From Rhodococcus sovatensis (GTDB taxonomy: Bacteria; Actinomycetota; Actinomycetes; Mycobacteriales; Mycobacteriaceae), in NCBI RefSeq assembly GCF_037327425.1, contig NZ_CP147846.1, forward strand, positions 2,232,001-2,296,000: a stretch of DNA of 64,000 nt. Reading direction: 5' to 3'. Both the position numbers and the translations under genes were made by a program. The notes beneath the pieces were generated by a model that saw nothing but the letters and a program-made list of their open reading frames with translations, made no database searches and was not told the DNA's origin. Below, in pieces: positions 1 to 9,676 of the stretch; the stretch's first letter is position 1; every line of letters starts with the position of its first letter.

Positions 1-21
1 GCAGAGGCGATCAACGAGTCG

Positions 22-909
22 GTGAACGTCACAAGCGGGAGGACACGTCAATTGCCCAGCAACGAGCAGCGGCGCGAAGCGGCGAAGCGAAAACTCGAGC
101 GACAACTCGAACGTCGAGCCGAGCGAGCGAAGAAGCGCAAACAGCTGACCATCGCCGGATCAGTGCTGGGACTCGTCGTCGTAGTGGGCGCCGTTGCAGT
201 GGTCTTCGCCCTCACTCGCGGCAGTGACGAACCGGAGACGACGGCATCCGAGACGCCGAGCGGTGACACTCTGATCGCAGACGGTCGCGCCGAGCCACTT
301 CCGGAGACTGTCGACTGCGCGTACCCGGCGTCCGCTCAGCCTGCTTCGAAGGAGAACACCCCACCGCGCACCGACGGGATCCCGACGAGCGAGGAGGCCT
401 TGAGCTACAGCATGGCGACGTCACAGGGCAACATCGGCCTCACGCTGAACAACCCGCAATCTCCGTGCACCGTGAACAGCTTCGTATCGCTGGCCAATCA
501 GGGCTACTTCGACGGCACGAGCTGTCATCGAATGACAACGGGCGCCGGGTTGCAGGTTCTCCAATGCGGCGATCCTGCAGGAACGGGCATGGGCGGTCCT
601 GGCTACCAGTTCGCCGACGAGTTCCCGGCCGATCAGTACGCCGAGGGCGACCCTGCGGCCGGTGAGCCGATCTCCTACCCCCGCGGCACCATTGCGATGG
701 CCAACGCAGGACCTGGGACGAACGGTAGTCAGTTCTTCCTGGTCTACGGCGACTCCACTCTCCCCCCGGCGTACACAGTGTTCGGCACTATCGACGAGAC
801 CGGTCTCGAAACCTTGGACAAGGTTGCCGCAGGCGGCGTCGAAGGCGGCGCATCGGACGGCAAGCCCGCCCTCCCGGTGGACATCACCAGCATGGTGAGC
901 GACTTCTGA
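22..909 (+). CDS. ppiB: Membrane-anchored cyclophilin-type peptidyl-prolyl isomerase
   Basis: Catalyses cis-trans isomerisation of proline peptide bonds, probably outside the membrane. Residues 1-40 are strongly basic, one membrane segment lies at about 42-65, a Thr/Ser/Glu-rich linker follows to about 85, and the cyclophilin domain occupies about 130-295. Cyclophilin hallmarks are visible: the CHR motif after GYFDGTS, the GGPGYQFADEF stretch, MANAGPGTNGSQFF and the YTVFG block. The basic N-terminus is like that of mycobacterial PpiB (Rv2582), which also lies beside rel. Start is GTG at 22; the gene begins near the window edge, so its promoter is not seen. The stop overlaps the next start by one base (TGATG), which suggests coupled translation with the paralogous gene downstream. 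Confidence 0.93.
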   Translation: MNVTSGRTRQLPSNEQRREAAKRKLERQLERRAERAKKRKQLTIAGSVLGLVVVVGAVAVVFALTRGSDEPETTASETPSGDTLIADGRAEPLPETVDCAYPASAQPASKENTPPRTDGIPTSEEALSYSMATSQGNIGLTLNNPQSPCTVNSFVSLANQGYFDGTSCHRMTTGAGLQVLQCGDPAGTGMGGPGYQFADEFPADQYAEGDPAAGEPISYPRGTIAMANAGPGTNGSQFFLVYGDSTLPPAYTVFGTIDETGLETLDKVAAGGVEGGASDGKPALPVDITSMVSDF

Positions 910-1694
910 TGCGGACTACAACGCTTCTCGCAGCGACAGGAGTCGCAGTCTTCCTCCTCGCCGGCTGTTCTTCGAACGCGTCGGACACCGCGACGACAAG
1001 TACTACACAGTCCACGACCAGCGCGGCGCCGACCACGACTGCGCCACCACTCGATATGAGTCAGTTCGGTGTCCTCCCTCCGGTTTCTGAACCCGAGGCC
1101 TCGTCCACCACGTGCGAGTACCCGGAGGCCACGCCTGCGATCAGGGACAACACAGCACCTGCAACCGACGGCGTGTCGACGGTCGGAACGGTCGACGTGG
1201 CAATCACGACCAGCCAGGGTCCGATCGGCCTGACGCTCGATCGCGCCGAGGCCCCGTGCACGGTCAACAGTTTCACCTCGCTCGCGTCGCAGGGATACTT
1301 CGACGAAACGATTTGCCACCGTCTGACCACCACCGAGGGACTCGAAGTACTCCAGTGCGGCGATCCGTCCGGCCAAGGCAACCGCGGTCCGGGATACGAA
1401 TTCGCGAACGAGTACCCGACCACCGCATACCCCGTCGGCGATCCTGCGGCATCCGAACCGGTCGTCTACCCGCGCGGCACCGTCGCGATGGCCAACGCCG
1501 GCCCGGACACGAACGGCAGCCAGTTCTTCCTGGTCTACGAGGACTCGGTGCTCCCACCGCAGTACACGGTGTTCGGCACGATCGACGAGGAAGGCCTGGC
1601 GACACTCGACGCCGTAGCCGCGGCCGGCGTATCGACACCGGGCAACGATGGACCGCCGAACGCAGAGGTCACACTTCAGAGCGTGACGACGTAG
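909..1694 (+). CDS. Cyclophilin-type peptidyl-prolyl isomerase lipoprotein
   Basis: Second cyclophilin, 261 aa, likely to act on the outer face of the membrane. The N-terminus is a short lipoprotein signal with lipobox LLAGC (Cys19), followed by a Ser/Thr-rich linker to about 50. The isomerase domain at about 95-260 carries the same signature blocks as the upstream protein (CHR, GPGYEFANEY, MANAGPDTNGSQFF, YTVFG), so the pair arose by tandem duplication, with one copy keeping a transmembrane anchor and the other a lipid anchor. It starts on the last base of the upstream stop codon. Its stop codon lies inside the left edge of the large palindrome that separates it from convergent rel. Confidence 0.92.
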   Translation: MRTTTLLAATGVAVFLLAGCSSNASDTATTSTTQSTTSAAPTTTAPPLDMSQFGVLPPVSEPEASSTTCEYPEATPAIRDNTAPATDGVSTVGTVDVAITTSQGPIGLTLDRAEAPCTVNSFTSLASQGYFDETICHRLTTTEGLEVLQCGDPSGQGNRGPGYEFANEYPTTAYPVGDPAASEPVVYPRGTVAMANAGPDTNGSQFFLVYEDSVLPPQYTVFGTIDEEGLATLDAVAAAGVSTPGNDGPPNAEVTLQSVTT

Positions 1695-1924
1695 CGGCTA
1701 CACCGTAGTGGCACGGTTGAGTGCACCCCACGGGCTGTTGCAAAATGAAAGCCAAGCCTGAGAATCACGACTGTTGGCCAATCGACGGAGAGTGATTTGA
1801 TCCCTCGAACCACTCTCCGTCGATCTGAGAGCGTTAGTTCGCGGTCCTCAGAACCGGTTGGCTTCAAAAAGCAACAGCCCGCCCAATGCACTTAACCGTG
1901 CCACTGGCGGCGGAGCCGCCCTAC
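1691..1924. repeat. Long nested inverted repeat between convergent genes
   Basis: The gap between the two convergent stop codons is one large imperfect palindrome. The outer arms at 1708-1755 and 1858-1904 are near-identical when one is reverse-complemented: they share GTGGCACGGTT, the GGGCTGTTGC block and GCCAA. The match continues outward through the stop codons (GTAGCGGC facing GCCGCCCTAC). A separate inner stem pairs ATCGACGGAGAGTG (1781-1794) with its complement at 1811-1824. Either strand would fold into a long two-tier hairpin. It may be a bidirectional transcription terminator or a miniature palindromic element; no transposase-like coding sequence is present. Confidence 0.75.
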
Positions 1925-4299
1925 GCAGCAGAGGTGAGTCGATACACGTCGTAGACGCCCTCGACGTTGCGGACGACGTTGAGAACGTGGCCCAGATGCT
2001 TGGGGTCGCCCATCTCGAACGTGAACTTGCTGATCGCCACTCGGTCACCCGACGTCGCGACCGAGGCCGACAAAATGTTGACCTTCTCGTCAGCCAACGC
2101 CTTGGTGACATCGGACAACAACCGGTGCCGATCGAGGGCCTCGATCTGAATCGCAACCAAGAACACCGACGATGCCGACGGCGCCCACTCGACGTCGACG
2201 AACCGTTCGGACTGCTCGCCGAGCGACTTGGCGTTGGTGCAGTCCGTCCGGTGCACGCTGACCGATCCCCCGCGAGTGACGAAGCCGAGTATCTCGTCCC
2301 CTGGCACCGGCGTGCAGCACTTCGCGAGCTTCGCGACAACGCCCTCCATCCCCGAGACAAGGACGCCCGCATCGCCGACCTGGCGAGGACGCATCGGGAT
2401 CGTCGACGGAGTCGACCGCTCCGCCAGTTCTTCTTCGACGTCTCCGACCCCGCCCAGGTGGGCAACCAACCGCTGCACGACGTGCTGCGCCGATACATGA
2501 CTTTCGCCTACCGCGGTATACAGCGCCGACACGTCTACGTAGCGCAGCTCGTGGGCAATGGTGGACATCGACTCGGCGTTCATGAGCCGTTGCAATGGGA
2601 GCCCGCCGCGGCGTACCTCTTTCGCGATGGCGTCCTTGCCTGCTTCGAGCGCCTCTTCACGCCGCTCTTTGGCAAACCACTGACGGATCTTCGTCTTCGC
2701 CCGCGGAGAGGCGACAAATCCCTGCCAATCACGGCTCGGACCAGCAGTGACAGCTTTGGAGGTGAATACCTCGACCACTTCGCCGTTGTCGAGAGTCCGT
2801 TCCAGCGCAACGAGTCTGCCGTTGACCCGGGCACCGATACACCGGTGCCCGACCTCGGTGTGGACGGCATAGGCGAAGTCGACGGGACACGAACCTGCAG
2901 GCAGCGTCACCACGTCACCCTTCGGGGTGAAGACGAAGATCTCCTTCACCGCGAGGTCGTAGCGCAACGACTCGAGGAATTCACCCGGATCTGCAGCCTC
3001 ACGCTGCCAGTCGAGTAGCTGACGCATCCACGCCATATCGTCGACTTCGGCGTTGTCACTGCCGTGCTTGCCGCGGGTTTCTTTGTATCGCCAGTGCGCT
3101 GCGATTCCGAACTCCGCAGTTCGGTGCATGTCCCTCGTCCGAATCTGAACCTCGAGAGGCTTGCCTTCCGGGCCGACGACGGTGGTGTGCAACGACTGGT
3201 AGACCCCGTACCGCGGTTGGGCGATGTAGTCCTTGAATCGACCCGCCATCGGCTGCCACAACGAGTGCACGACGCCGACTGCCGCGTAGCAGTCACGTAT
3301 CTCGTCGCACAGAATTCGAACTCCGACGAGATCGTGAATGTCGTCGAAATCGCGGCCCTTGACGATCATCTTCTGATAGATCGACCAATAGTGCTTCGGC
3401 CTACCCTCCACGACAGCACTGATCCGCGACGCCGACAGAGATGCGTTGATCTCTGCCCTGACCTTCTCCAAGTAGGTGTCGCGGGAGGGTGCACGGTCTG
3501 CGACCAAGCGAACGATCTCGTCGTACTTCTTGGGGTGCAGGATCGCGAACGCGAGGTCCTCGAGCTCCCACTTGACCGTCGCCATACCGAGGCGATGCGC
3601 AAGCGGAGCGATGACTTCGAGGGTTTCCTTCGCTTTACGCGCCTGTTTCTCCGGCGGCAGGAACCGCATCGTGCGCATGTTGTGCAGACGATCGGCGACC
3701 TTGATGACCAGGACCCGCGGATCCCTGGCCATCGCGATGATCATCTTGCGAATGGTCTCGCCCTCGGCAGCAGTCCCGAGCACGACTTTGTCGAGCTTGG
3801 TCACGCCGTCGACCAGGTGGGCGACCTCTTCGCCGAACTCCTCGGTGAGCTGAGTCAGCGAGTATCCGGTGTCCTCGACGGTGTCGTGCAGCAAGGCGGC
3901 GACGAGCGTCGTGGTGTCCATGCCGAGCTCGGCGAGGATACTGGCCACCGCAAGTGGATGCGTGATGTACGGATCGCCCGACTTCCGCATCTGAGTGGCG
4001 TGCCGCTCGTCCGCGACGTCGTACGCGCGTTGCAACAGAGCCAGATCCGCTTTGGGGTACAACTCGCGATGCAGGCTGACCAATGGTTCCAGCACCGGTT
4101 TGACCGCGGCGTTGCGGCCGGCGGTGATTCGCCGAGCCAGACGTGCTCGAACTCGACGTGACGCGGAGGTCGGAACCGCGGACATCGCGCTCCGGCTCTC
4201 GGCCTGAGTAGCCGGTTCGGCAGCCACTTCGTTGGTGGAGTCCGCCTCGGTGTCCGACGAGGGTCGATCAGGCAAGGGTTGGTCGACGTAACGGGTCAC
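1921..4299 (-). CDS. rel: Bifunctional (p)ppGpp synthetase/hydrolase
   Basis: Makes ppGpp/pppGpp from GDP/GTP and ATP during starvation and hydrolyses them again. The 792-aa length fits long RelA/SpoT proteins. The N-terminal hydrolase HD site is intact (His100, His114, HDTVED at 138-143), so hydrolysis should be active. The synthetase domain follows, with the GRDFDDIHDLVGVRIL block and the EVQIRT / AAHW nucleotide-binding motifs. A TGS domain lies near 440-500, then a Cys-rich segment (AKCCTPVPGDEI) and a C-terminal ACT domain from about 715. Start is GTG at 4299 with AGGAGG 8 bp upstream. It follows apt, as in mycobacteria, joining purine salvage to the stringent response. Confidence 0.97.
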   Translation of the reverse strand: MTRYVDQPLPDRPSSDTEADSTNEVAAEPATQAESRSAMSAVPTSASRRVRARLARRITAGRNAAVKPVLEPLVSLHRELYPKADLALLQRAYDVADERHATQMRKSGDPYITHPLAVASILAELGMDTTTLVAALLHDTVEDTGYSLTQLTEEFGEEVAHLVDGVTKLDKVVLGTAAEGETIRKMIIAMARDPRVLVIKVADRLHNMRTMRFLPPEKQARKAKETLEVIAPLAHRLGMATVKWELEDLAFAILHPKKYDEIVRLVADRAPSRDTYLEKVRAEINASLSASRISAVVEGRPKHYWSIYQKMIVKGRDFDDIHDLVGVRILCDEIRDCYAAVGVVHSLWQPMAGRFKDYIAQPRYGVYQSLHTTVVGPEGKPLEVQIRTRDMHRTAEFGIAAHWRYKETRGKHGSDNAEVDDMAWMRQLLDWQREAADPGEFLESLRYDLAVKEIFVFTPKGDVVTLPAGSCPVDFAYAVHTEVGHRCIGARVNGRLVALERTLDNGEVVEVFTSKAVTAGPSRDWQGFVASPRAKTKIRQWFAKERREEALEAGKDAIAKEVRRGGLPLQRLMNAESMSTIAHELRYVDVSALYTAVGESHVSAQHVVQRLVAHLGGVGDVEEELAERSTPSTIPMRPRQVGDAGVLVSGMEGVVAKLAKCCTPVPGDEILGFVTRGGSVSVHRTDCTNAKSLGEQSERFVDVEWAPSASSVFLVAIQIEALDRHRLLSDVTKALADEKVNILSASVATSGDRVAISKFTFEMGDPKHLGHVLNVVRNVEGVYDVYRLTSAA

Positions 4300-4378
4300 A
4301 GTGATCGCCTCCTGCCGCGTTGGCTGCTCTCGTGGCTCACGCGCCGCCGTCGAATGCAGTAGTGATCAACTTTAGTCC

Positions 4379-4936
4379 TCATACCTGGCGGAGGCAGACG
4401 AGCGGGTAGCCCACGCACTTGCCCCGGCCGCCGAGTGCCGATATCTCGAGGGCAACCGCAGCTCCCACTATGTCCGCTCCGCGAGTGCGGAGTAGTTCGA
4501 CGGTGGCTGCGACAGTGCCGCCTGTGGCCAGTACATCGTCGATGACCAACACCTTCCGGCCGGACACGTCGACGGCCTCCGGGATCTGCAACTCAGCGGA
4601 GCCGTACTCGAGTTGATAACTCTGCGAGACCACGGGCGGTGGCAATTTTCCGGCCTTGCGCACTGCGAGGACCCCGGTGCCGAGCGTGAGCGCGACGCCT
4701 GCGCCCAACAGAAACCCGCGCGCATCGATACCTGCCACGAGATCGGCTCCCGATCCGGCGGTCGCCAACGCGGCCACAACCGAGGACAGCCCGTCCGAAT
4801 CGGCGAACACCGGCGTCAGATCTGCGAATCGAACGCCATCGACAGGAAAGTCGTCTGCCCACCGAACGAGCCGATCGATGTTGTCGGTGGCGGCTGCGAC
4901 GAGACCTGATTCGGGCGAGAAGGGTTGGGTGCTCAC
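4379..4936 (-). CDS. apt: Adenine phosphoribosyltransferase
   Basis: Converts adenine plus PRPP to AMP and pyrophosphate in the cytoplasm (purine salvage). The PRPP-binding loop VLVIDDVLATGG is complete and a substrate region (GIDARGFLLGAGVA) precedes it. The chosen GTG at 4936 gives 185 aa, the usual size. It overlaps the stop of the upstream lipoprotein gene as GTGA, the coupling used throughout this operon. A longer frame to 5071 exists but would lie inside the upstream gene and add a non-conserved basic stretch. Confidence 0.95.
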   Translation of the reverse strand: MSTQPFSPESGLVAAATDNIDRLVRWADDFPVDGVRFADLTPVFADSDGLSSVVAALATAGSGADLVAGIDARGFLLGAGVALTLGTGVLAVRKAGKLPPPVVSQSYQLEYGSAELQIPEAVDVSGRKVLVIDDVLATGGTVAATVELLRTRGADIVGAAVALEISALGGRGKCVGYPLVCLRQV

Positions 4937-6648
4937 CGGTGAAGTATCCACCGATCCATGTTCCATCCCACACCGGCGATCGTCGGATTCGCGACGACGT
5001 TGCTCATTCCCTCTGCCGCGGCCAGACTGCGCGGTTGGTTGAACAACGGCAACGACGGCATGTCGTTCCACAAGATCCGCTCGCCCTCAGTGGCAAGGGA
5101 CAGCGCAGAGGCGTCATCGGTCTCGACGGCAAGTCGGTCGATGATGGCATCGACCCGGCCGTTGACGTATCCCCCGATATTGCTGCCGACGCCGCTGCGC
5201 AGGCTGTAGCGCGCGGCTTCGTCCGACACCGCTCCGGCAGGCCCAGTGGCCGAGGCAGTCGAGCCGAGTACCGCGTCGACGGCGCCAGCGCGCAGTGCGC
5301 CTGGGCCGAACTCGGGCGAACTGGCATCTTCGACGACGACACCGGAGGGGGCACACGCCGCAGCAATATCGGCGACGATCTCCGACCGTCTCGGGTCGGG
5401 GGCTAGGTAGCCGATCCGGACGGTGATTCCATCGAGGTTCGCGCCGTTCAATTCCGCAGTGGATGCACCAGTGTCAGGTTCGCGATACCGGCCGTCGGCT
5501 GTGGCTGCAACCGGTCCGTACAGCAACGTGTTCGATTGAACCAGTCTGGAATCGACGAGACCGGAGCCGATTCCGGCGGGCTCGTCGAAGCCGGGATGAC
5601 CGACTTCTTCGAACAGCTGCGCCCTCGGTACGCAGAGCGCGAGGGCTCGTCGTGCCGCAGCTGGCGCCAACATGCCGCTGGTGGCGAGAGTCAACTGTTC
5701 GACGCCGTGCGACGGGTAGTCGGTGCGCTCGAATCCATCGGAAGGCATCGTTCCGCCGGCGCCGTGGTCGATGACTTCGAGGTCACCTGCGTCCACCTGC
5801 GCCTGCACATCGGTGCCCTTGGGATACACGACAATCCGCTCGGTCTCGGGTGGAACGCCCCACCATTTGTCGTTCGCTACGAGAACGAGGCCGCCGTCCT
5901 CGCCGTAGGAATCGACTTTGTACGGCCCATTCGACGGCAGCAGCGTCGTATCCACCTGCCCGGGTGTCAAAGTCCAGCCGACGTTCCAGAAATCCGCGAT
6001 ACGACCGACAGCGGCAAGGTCTCCCGTCTGAATCGGATCGACGACGTTGGGGACATCGGCGACCCTGGCAACTACGTGCGCGGGGAGCAGTTCGGTGGCA
6101 CCGAACAGACTTCGCCACCCTTCGTAGCTGCGGCCCGCACGGAAGACGACCGTGGCTTCCTTGCTTCCGGATACGCAGTCGACGCGGTCGATGTCGGAGT
6201 ACCCGGCGCTCGATGCCGAATCGAACAGCGGAAGGTCGTTCTCGCCCGCGACGAATCGGCCACTGTTCGCTGCCCAGGTAAGGACGAGGTCATCGCATGT
6301 CATCGGAACGCCGTCGGAATAGGTAGCCTGCGGGGCGATTGTGTAGCTGACCGTCAGAACGTCTGCCGGTACGACTGCAACCCCACCGATGTCGTTGTCG
6401 GAGAGCGCTTCCCCTTCTGGCCCCAGGTAGCTGAAGCCTGTTTGGACCCGAGGAAAGGCTTGTCTGGCACCCGATGCCGCGCCGTCGACGGTCTGCGCGT
6501 TGTAGGTGGTCAGCGCGTTGTCGATGGCGTAACCGATGGACGGCACCTGGTCATCCGTCGACGAGCACCCCACGAGGGCGCCGGCAGCGACGCCGGCAGC
6601 CACCGCAGCTGCCGTCGCCCGCGACCTCACGACTGGAACGTTCATCAA
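4933..6648 (-). CDS. Peptide ABC transporter substrate-binding lipoprotein (family 5)
   Basis: Extracytoplasmic solute-binding protein of the DppA/OppA family, expected to bind peptides or a similar ligand and present it to an ABC permease. No permease genes are adjacent. The signal peptide ends in a lipobox ALVGC (Cys28). The mature part shows family-5 features: SYTIAPQATYSDGVPMTCDDLVLTW near 100, then lobe-crossing segments ending in WNDMPSLPLFNQP. The gene sits between secF and apt exactly as mycobacterial Rv2585c does. Start ATG at 6648 overlaps the secF stop (ATGA) and its own stop overlaps apt (GTGA). The ligand cannot be told from sequence. Confidence 0.85.
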   Translation of the reverse strand: MMNVPVVRSRATAAAVAAGVAAGALVGCSSTDDQVPSIGYAIDNALTTYNAQTVDGAASGARQAFPRVQTGFSYLGPEGEALSDNDIGGVAVVPADVLTVSYTIAPQATYSDGVPMTCDDLVLTWAANSGRFVAGENDLPLFDSASSAGYSDIDRVDCVSGSKEATVVFRAGRSYEGWRSLFGATELLPAHVVARVADVPNVVDPIQTGDLAAVGRIADFWNVGWTLTPGQVDTTLLPSNGPYKVDSYGEDGGLVLVANDKWWGVPPETERIVVYPKGTDVQAQVDAGDLEVIDHGAGGTMPSDGFERTDYPSHGVEQLTLATSGMLAPAAARRALALCVPRAQLFEEVGHPGFDEPAGIGSGLVDSRLVQSNTLLYGPVAATADGRYREPDTGASTAELNGANLDGITVRIGYLAPDPRRSEIVADIAAACAPSGVVVEDASSPEFGPGALRAGAVDAVLGSTASATGPAGAVSDEAARYSLRSGVGSNIGGYVNGRVDAIIDRLAVETDDASALSLATEGERILWNDMPSLPLFNQPRSLAAAEGMSNVVANPTIAGVGWNMDRWILHR

Positions 6649-7838
6649 CGCCTCTTCTTGGTGCGCTTCCCGGTCGGCCGCGATCCGACCCGCGGTGTGA
6701 CAGGCGCATCAGCTGCTACGCCGGAGCCTGCAGTGACGAGTCCCGTCGACCCTGCTCTGGTGGCAGCCTCGGCGCGCTTGGCCAGAACCTTCTTGGTGTG
6801 CACGGAAACCGGTCCCCATTTTTCCTTGATGGTGACTAGAAGTGGCGTCGCGAAGAAGATCGACGAATAAGCGCCGACGATCATGCCTACGAGCTGGACC
6901 AGTGCCAGGTCCTTCAGAGTTCCGACACCGAGAAGCCAGACCGCGACGACCATGAGCGCGAGAACGGGAAGAACTCCGATGACGGTGGTGTTGATCGAGC
7001 GCATCAGAGTCTGGTTGACGGCCAGGTTCGCCTGCTCTGCGTAGGTCTTTCGATGCAGGTGCAAAATTCCGCGAGTGTTTTCCTCGACCTTGTCGAAGAC
7101 GATGACCGAGTCGTACAGCGAGAAACCGAGAATCGTCAACAACCCGATGACCGTCGCAGGTGTGACTTCGAACCCGACAAGCGAATAGACACCGGCGGTA
7201 ACGAGGAGGTCGAAGAACAACGCAGCGAGCGCGGCGATCGCCATGTCTCGTTCGTATCGAATCGCAATGTAGATACTCACGATCACCAGGAACACCAGCA
7301 GTGCGATCAGGGCCTTCTGGGTGATCTGACCGCCCCAGGTCTCGCTGACGTCGGAGAAACTGATGGCGTTCGGCGACGCCGTTCCGGTGCTGTCCACCGG
7401 TTGAAAGGTCTCGAACAGTGCGTTTCGGACCTGATCCACCTGATCGGCCTCGAGCGCTTCGGATCTCACCTGAACAGTCGCCGCAGCTCCCGACCCGACA
7501 GTCTGCACCGCCTCCGGACCGAAACCGAGGGTGTCGGTGAACACCGTCTCGACCTGCTCGGACGTGATGCTGCCGTCTGCCGGCACTTGGATCTTGGTAC
7601 CACCCTCGAAGTCGATACCGAGCGTGAATCCCCGAACAACCATGCTCAGGAGGCAGATCAGCACGATGACGCCGGTCAGCGTGTAGTAGAACCGCCTGCG
7701 ACCGACGACCTCGAAGGCACCCGTTCCGGTGTACAGCCGCGACAGCCAACTATGCGTCGGCTGTGCGCTCTGGTCGACCCCTGAGTCCTCGAGCAACGCA
7801 GAACCTGTGCCGGTGGACTTCTGTGAAGAATCGGACAT
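6645..7838 (-). CDS. secF: Protein translocase subunit SecF
   Basis: With SecD it forms the proton-driven accessory complex that pulls proteins through SecYEG to the outside. The 397-aa product has one N-terminal membrane segment, a periplasmic-type P4 domain beginning at the IDFEGGTKI motif, then five membrane segments including the conserved GFSLYDSVIVFDKVEENTR loop and the SINTT motif. The C-terminal tail is basic. The ATG at 7838 lies one base after the secD stop, with a GGGGG run upstream; a longer frame to 7919 would lie inside secD. Part of yajC-secD-secF. Confidence 0.96.
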   Translation of the reverse strand: MSDSSQKSTGTGSALLEDSGVDQSAQPTHSWLSRLYTGTGAFEVVGRRRFYYTLTGVIVLICLLSMVVRGFTLGIDFEGGTKIQVPADGSITSEQVETVFTDTLGFGPEAVQTVGSGAAATVQVRSEALEADQVDQVRNALFETFQPVDSTGTASPNAISFSDVSETWGGQITQKALIALLVFLVIVSIYIAIRYERDMAIAALAALFFDLLVTAGVYSLVGFEVTPATVIGLLTILGFSLYDSVIVFDKVEENTRGILHLHRKTYAEQANLAVNQTLMRSINTTVIGVLPVLALMVVAVWLLGVGTLKDLALVQLVGMIVGAYSSIFFATPLLVTIKEKWGPVSVHTKKVLAKRAEAATRAGSTGLVTAGSGVAADAPVTPRVGSRPTGKRTKKRR

Positions 7839-7839
7839 C

Positions 7840-9567
7840 TCAGGCCCCCGTCGTCGATGCATCGGCTGCTGCTTTGCGTGCCATCGTTCGCGCGGCGGAG
7901 CGTTTGCGCTCCTGCGCAATCTGGGCGACGGCTCCCAATCCGTTTACCCCAGGTTTCGACCAGAACTTCGATTTCGAAGCAAGGTGGACGAGAGGCCAGG
8001 TCACCAGGAACACCACGACAACGTCGAGGACGGTGGTCAGACCGAGAGTGAACGCGAAGCCCTGAACCTGGCCGACGGCCAGCACGTAGAGCACGACTGC
8101 GGCGATGAAGCTGACCGCATTGCCGGACAGGATCGTCTTTCGAGCACGCGTCCAGCCTCGCGGTACCGCCGAACGGAAGCTTCTGCCTTCACGGATCTCG
8201 TCCTTGATGCGTTCGAAGAACACGACGAAAGAGTCCGCGGTCATGCCGATGCCGATGATCAGTCCGGCGATGCCTGCCAGGTCGAGCGTGAAGTTGATCC
8301 ACCGTCCGAGCAGCACCAGGATGCCGTAGACCATCGCACCGGCCAATACCAGCGACATCGCCGTCAAGAAGCCGAGCGCGCGGTAGTACGCAAGGCAGTA
8401 CAGGAGCACGAGCGCCAAACCGATTGCGCCGGCGAGAAGTCCCGCGTCGAGCGAGGCGAGGCCGAGGGTCGCGGACACCGTTTCTGCTTCCGAGGACGCG
8501 AACGACAGCGGCAGCGAGCCGTACTTCAGCGTGTTCGCCAACTCGGACGCTCCCTGCGCCGTGAACTGACCGGTGATGGACGTTGCGCTGCCTGCCGGCG
8601 TCGCTCCCTGAATCTGCGGTGCACTGACGACCTTGGAGTCCAGTGTAAACGCGGCCTGGCTACCGATGTTCTCGGCGGTGAACTTCGCCCACGTGTTGCT
8701 GCCCTCGGAATCGAAACTCAGGCTCACCTCGTGGCGGGACTGCTGGGTGTTGAATCCCGAGGTCGCATCCGAAATCTGCTGGCCGTCGATGATGCTCGGC
8801 GCGAGCAGATAAACCGCTGTCCCATCGGTAGAGCACGCCACCAAAGGCAGGGTCGGATCGTCGTTGCCTTGCAGAGGATCCGGTGCGTTGCAATCGATGG
8901 TTGCAAGAGCGGCCTCTTGAACCTGCTGGTCCTCGCTCTGCCGCAGCGCCTTCGCTTCGGTTATGTCGTCGGCCGTCTGTTGGGCTTCGGTTCCCGGCTG
9001 CTCCGCAGCGGGTTCTTCCGCAGCAGGCTCGTCTACGGCTGGCGCCGGCTCGATCGTGCTGGGGTCCTGGGCTGGGAACGGACGTCCCTGCGGCACCGCG
9101 TCACCTGCCGGCGCTGGTGTCTCAGCAGCGGGGGTCTCACCGGCGGGTACCTCCGCTGGTGCCTGACCGGCAGGCGCGCCCGCCGTGGGCTGGGCGGCCT
9201 TGATGACCGGTCGGATGAACAAGCGGGCGGTCTGACCGAGTGTCCTCGCCTGAGAGCTGTCGTCTCCGGGCACCGTGATGACGAGGTTTTCACCGTCGAT
9301 GAGAACCTCGGACCCCGCGACACCGAGACCGTCGACGCGGGTGGTGATGATCTGCTGCGCCTGCGCCAGACTCTCGCGGCTCGGTGCGCTGCCATCCGGG
9401 GTCCGCGCGGTCAGCGTGACCCGAGTGCCGCCCTCGAGATCGATGCCCAACTTGGGTGTGGGCGACTTGTCTCCGGTGAAGAAGACCAGTGCATACACAA
9501 CGGCCATCAGGACGCCGAAGACGGCGAGATAGCGGGATGGATGCACCGATCCGCTTGAAGTTGCCAC
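7840..9567 (-). CDS. secD: Protein translocase subunit SecD
   Basis: Partner of SecF in the post-initiation step of Sec export. The 575-aa product has an N-terminal membrane segment, the LGIDLEGGTRV motif, a large extracytoplasmic domain and five C-terminal membrane segments with GIGMTADSFVVFFERIKDE. A Pro/Ala/Glu-rich stretch at about 150-215 (repeated PAE/AEEPA units) is inserted in the outer domain, as in other actinobacterial SecD proteins. The GTG at 9567 is chosen because AGAGGAG lies 10 bp upstream; an upstream extension to 9672 is proline/arginine-rich and unlike SecD. Confidence 0.96.
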   Translation of the reverse strand: MATSSGSVHPSRYLAVFGVLMAVVYALVFFTGDKSPTPKLGIDLEGGTRVTLTARTPDGSAPSRESLAQAQQIITTRVDGLGVAGSEVLIDGENLVITVPGDDSSQARTLGQTARLFIRPVIKAAQPTAGAPAGQAPAEVPAGETPAAETPAPAGDAVPQGRPFPAQDPSTIEPAPAVDEPAAEEPAAEQPGTEAQQTADDITEAKALRQSEDQQVQEAALATIDCNAPDPLQGNDDPTLPLVACSTDGTAVYLLAPSIIDGQQISDATSGFNTQQSRHEVSLSFDSEGSNTWAKFTAENIGSQAAFTLDSKVVSAPQIQGATPAGSATSITGQFTAQGASELANTLKYGSLPLSFASSEAETVSATLGLASLDAGLLAGAIGLALVLLYCLAYYRALGFLTAMSLVLAGAMVYGILVLLGRWINFTLDLAGIAGLIIGIGMTADSFVVFFERIKDEIREGRSFRSAVPRGWTRARKTILSGNAVSFIAAVVLYVLAVGQVQGFAFTLGLTTVLDVVVVFLVTWPLVHLASKSKFWSKPGVNGLGAVAQIAQERKRSAARTMARKAAADASTTGA

Positions 9568-9676
9568 GGTCTGTGATTCTCCTCTTGGCAATTGACGATT
9601 GTGACGACGGTTGACGATCAGGAAGGACTGGGTACGCCGATCAGGGAAAAACGGACACCCTGGCCCCCGCACGCGA

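Noticed and set aside
1858..3018. 386-codon plus-strand open frame opposite rel
   Set aside because: Antisense to highly conserved rel; arginine-rich with no domain; a high-GC shadow frame.
7729..9558. 609-codon plus-strand open frame opposite secD
   Set aside because: Antisense to secD over its whole length, Arg/Gly/Gln-rich, no family features, no ribosome site.
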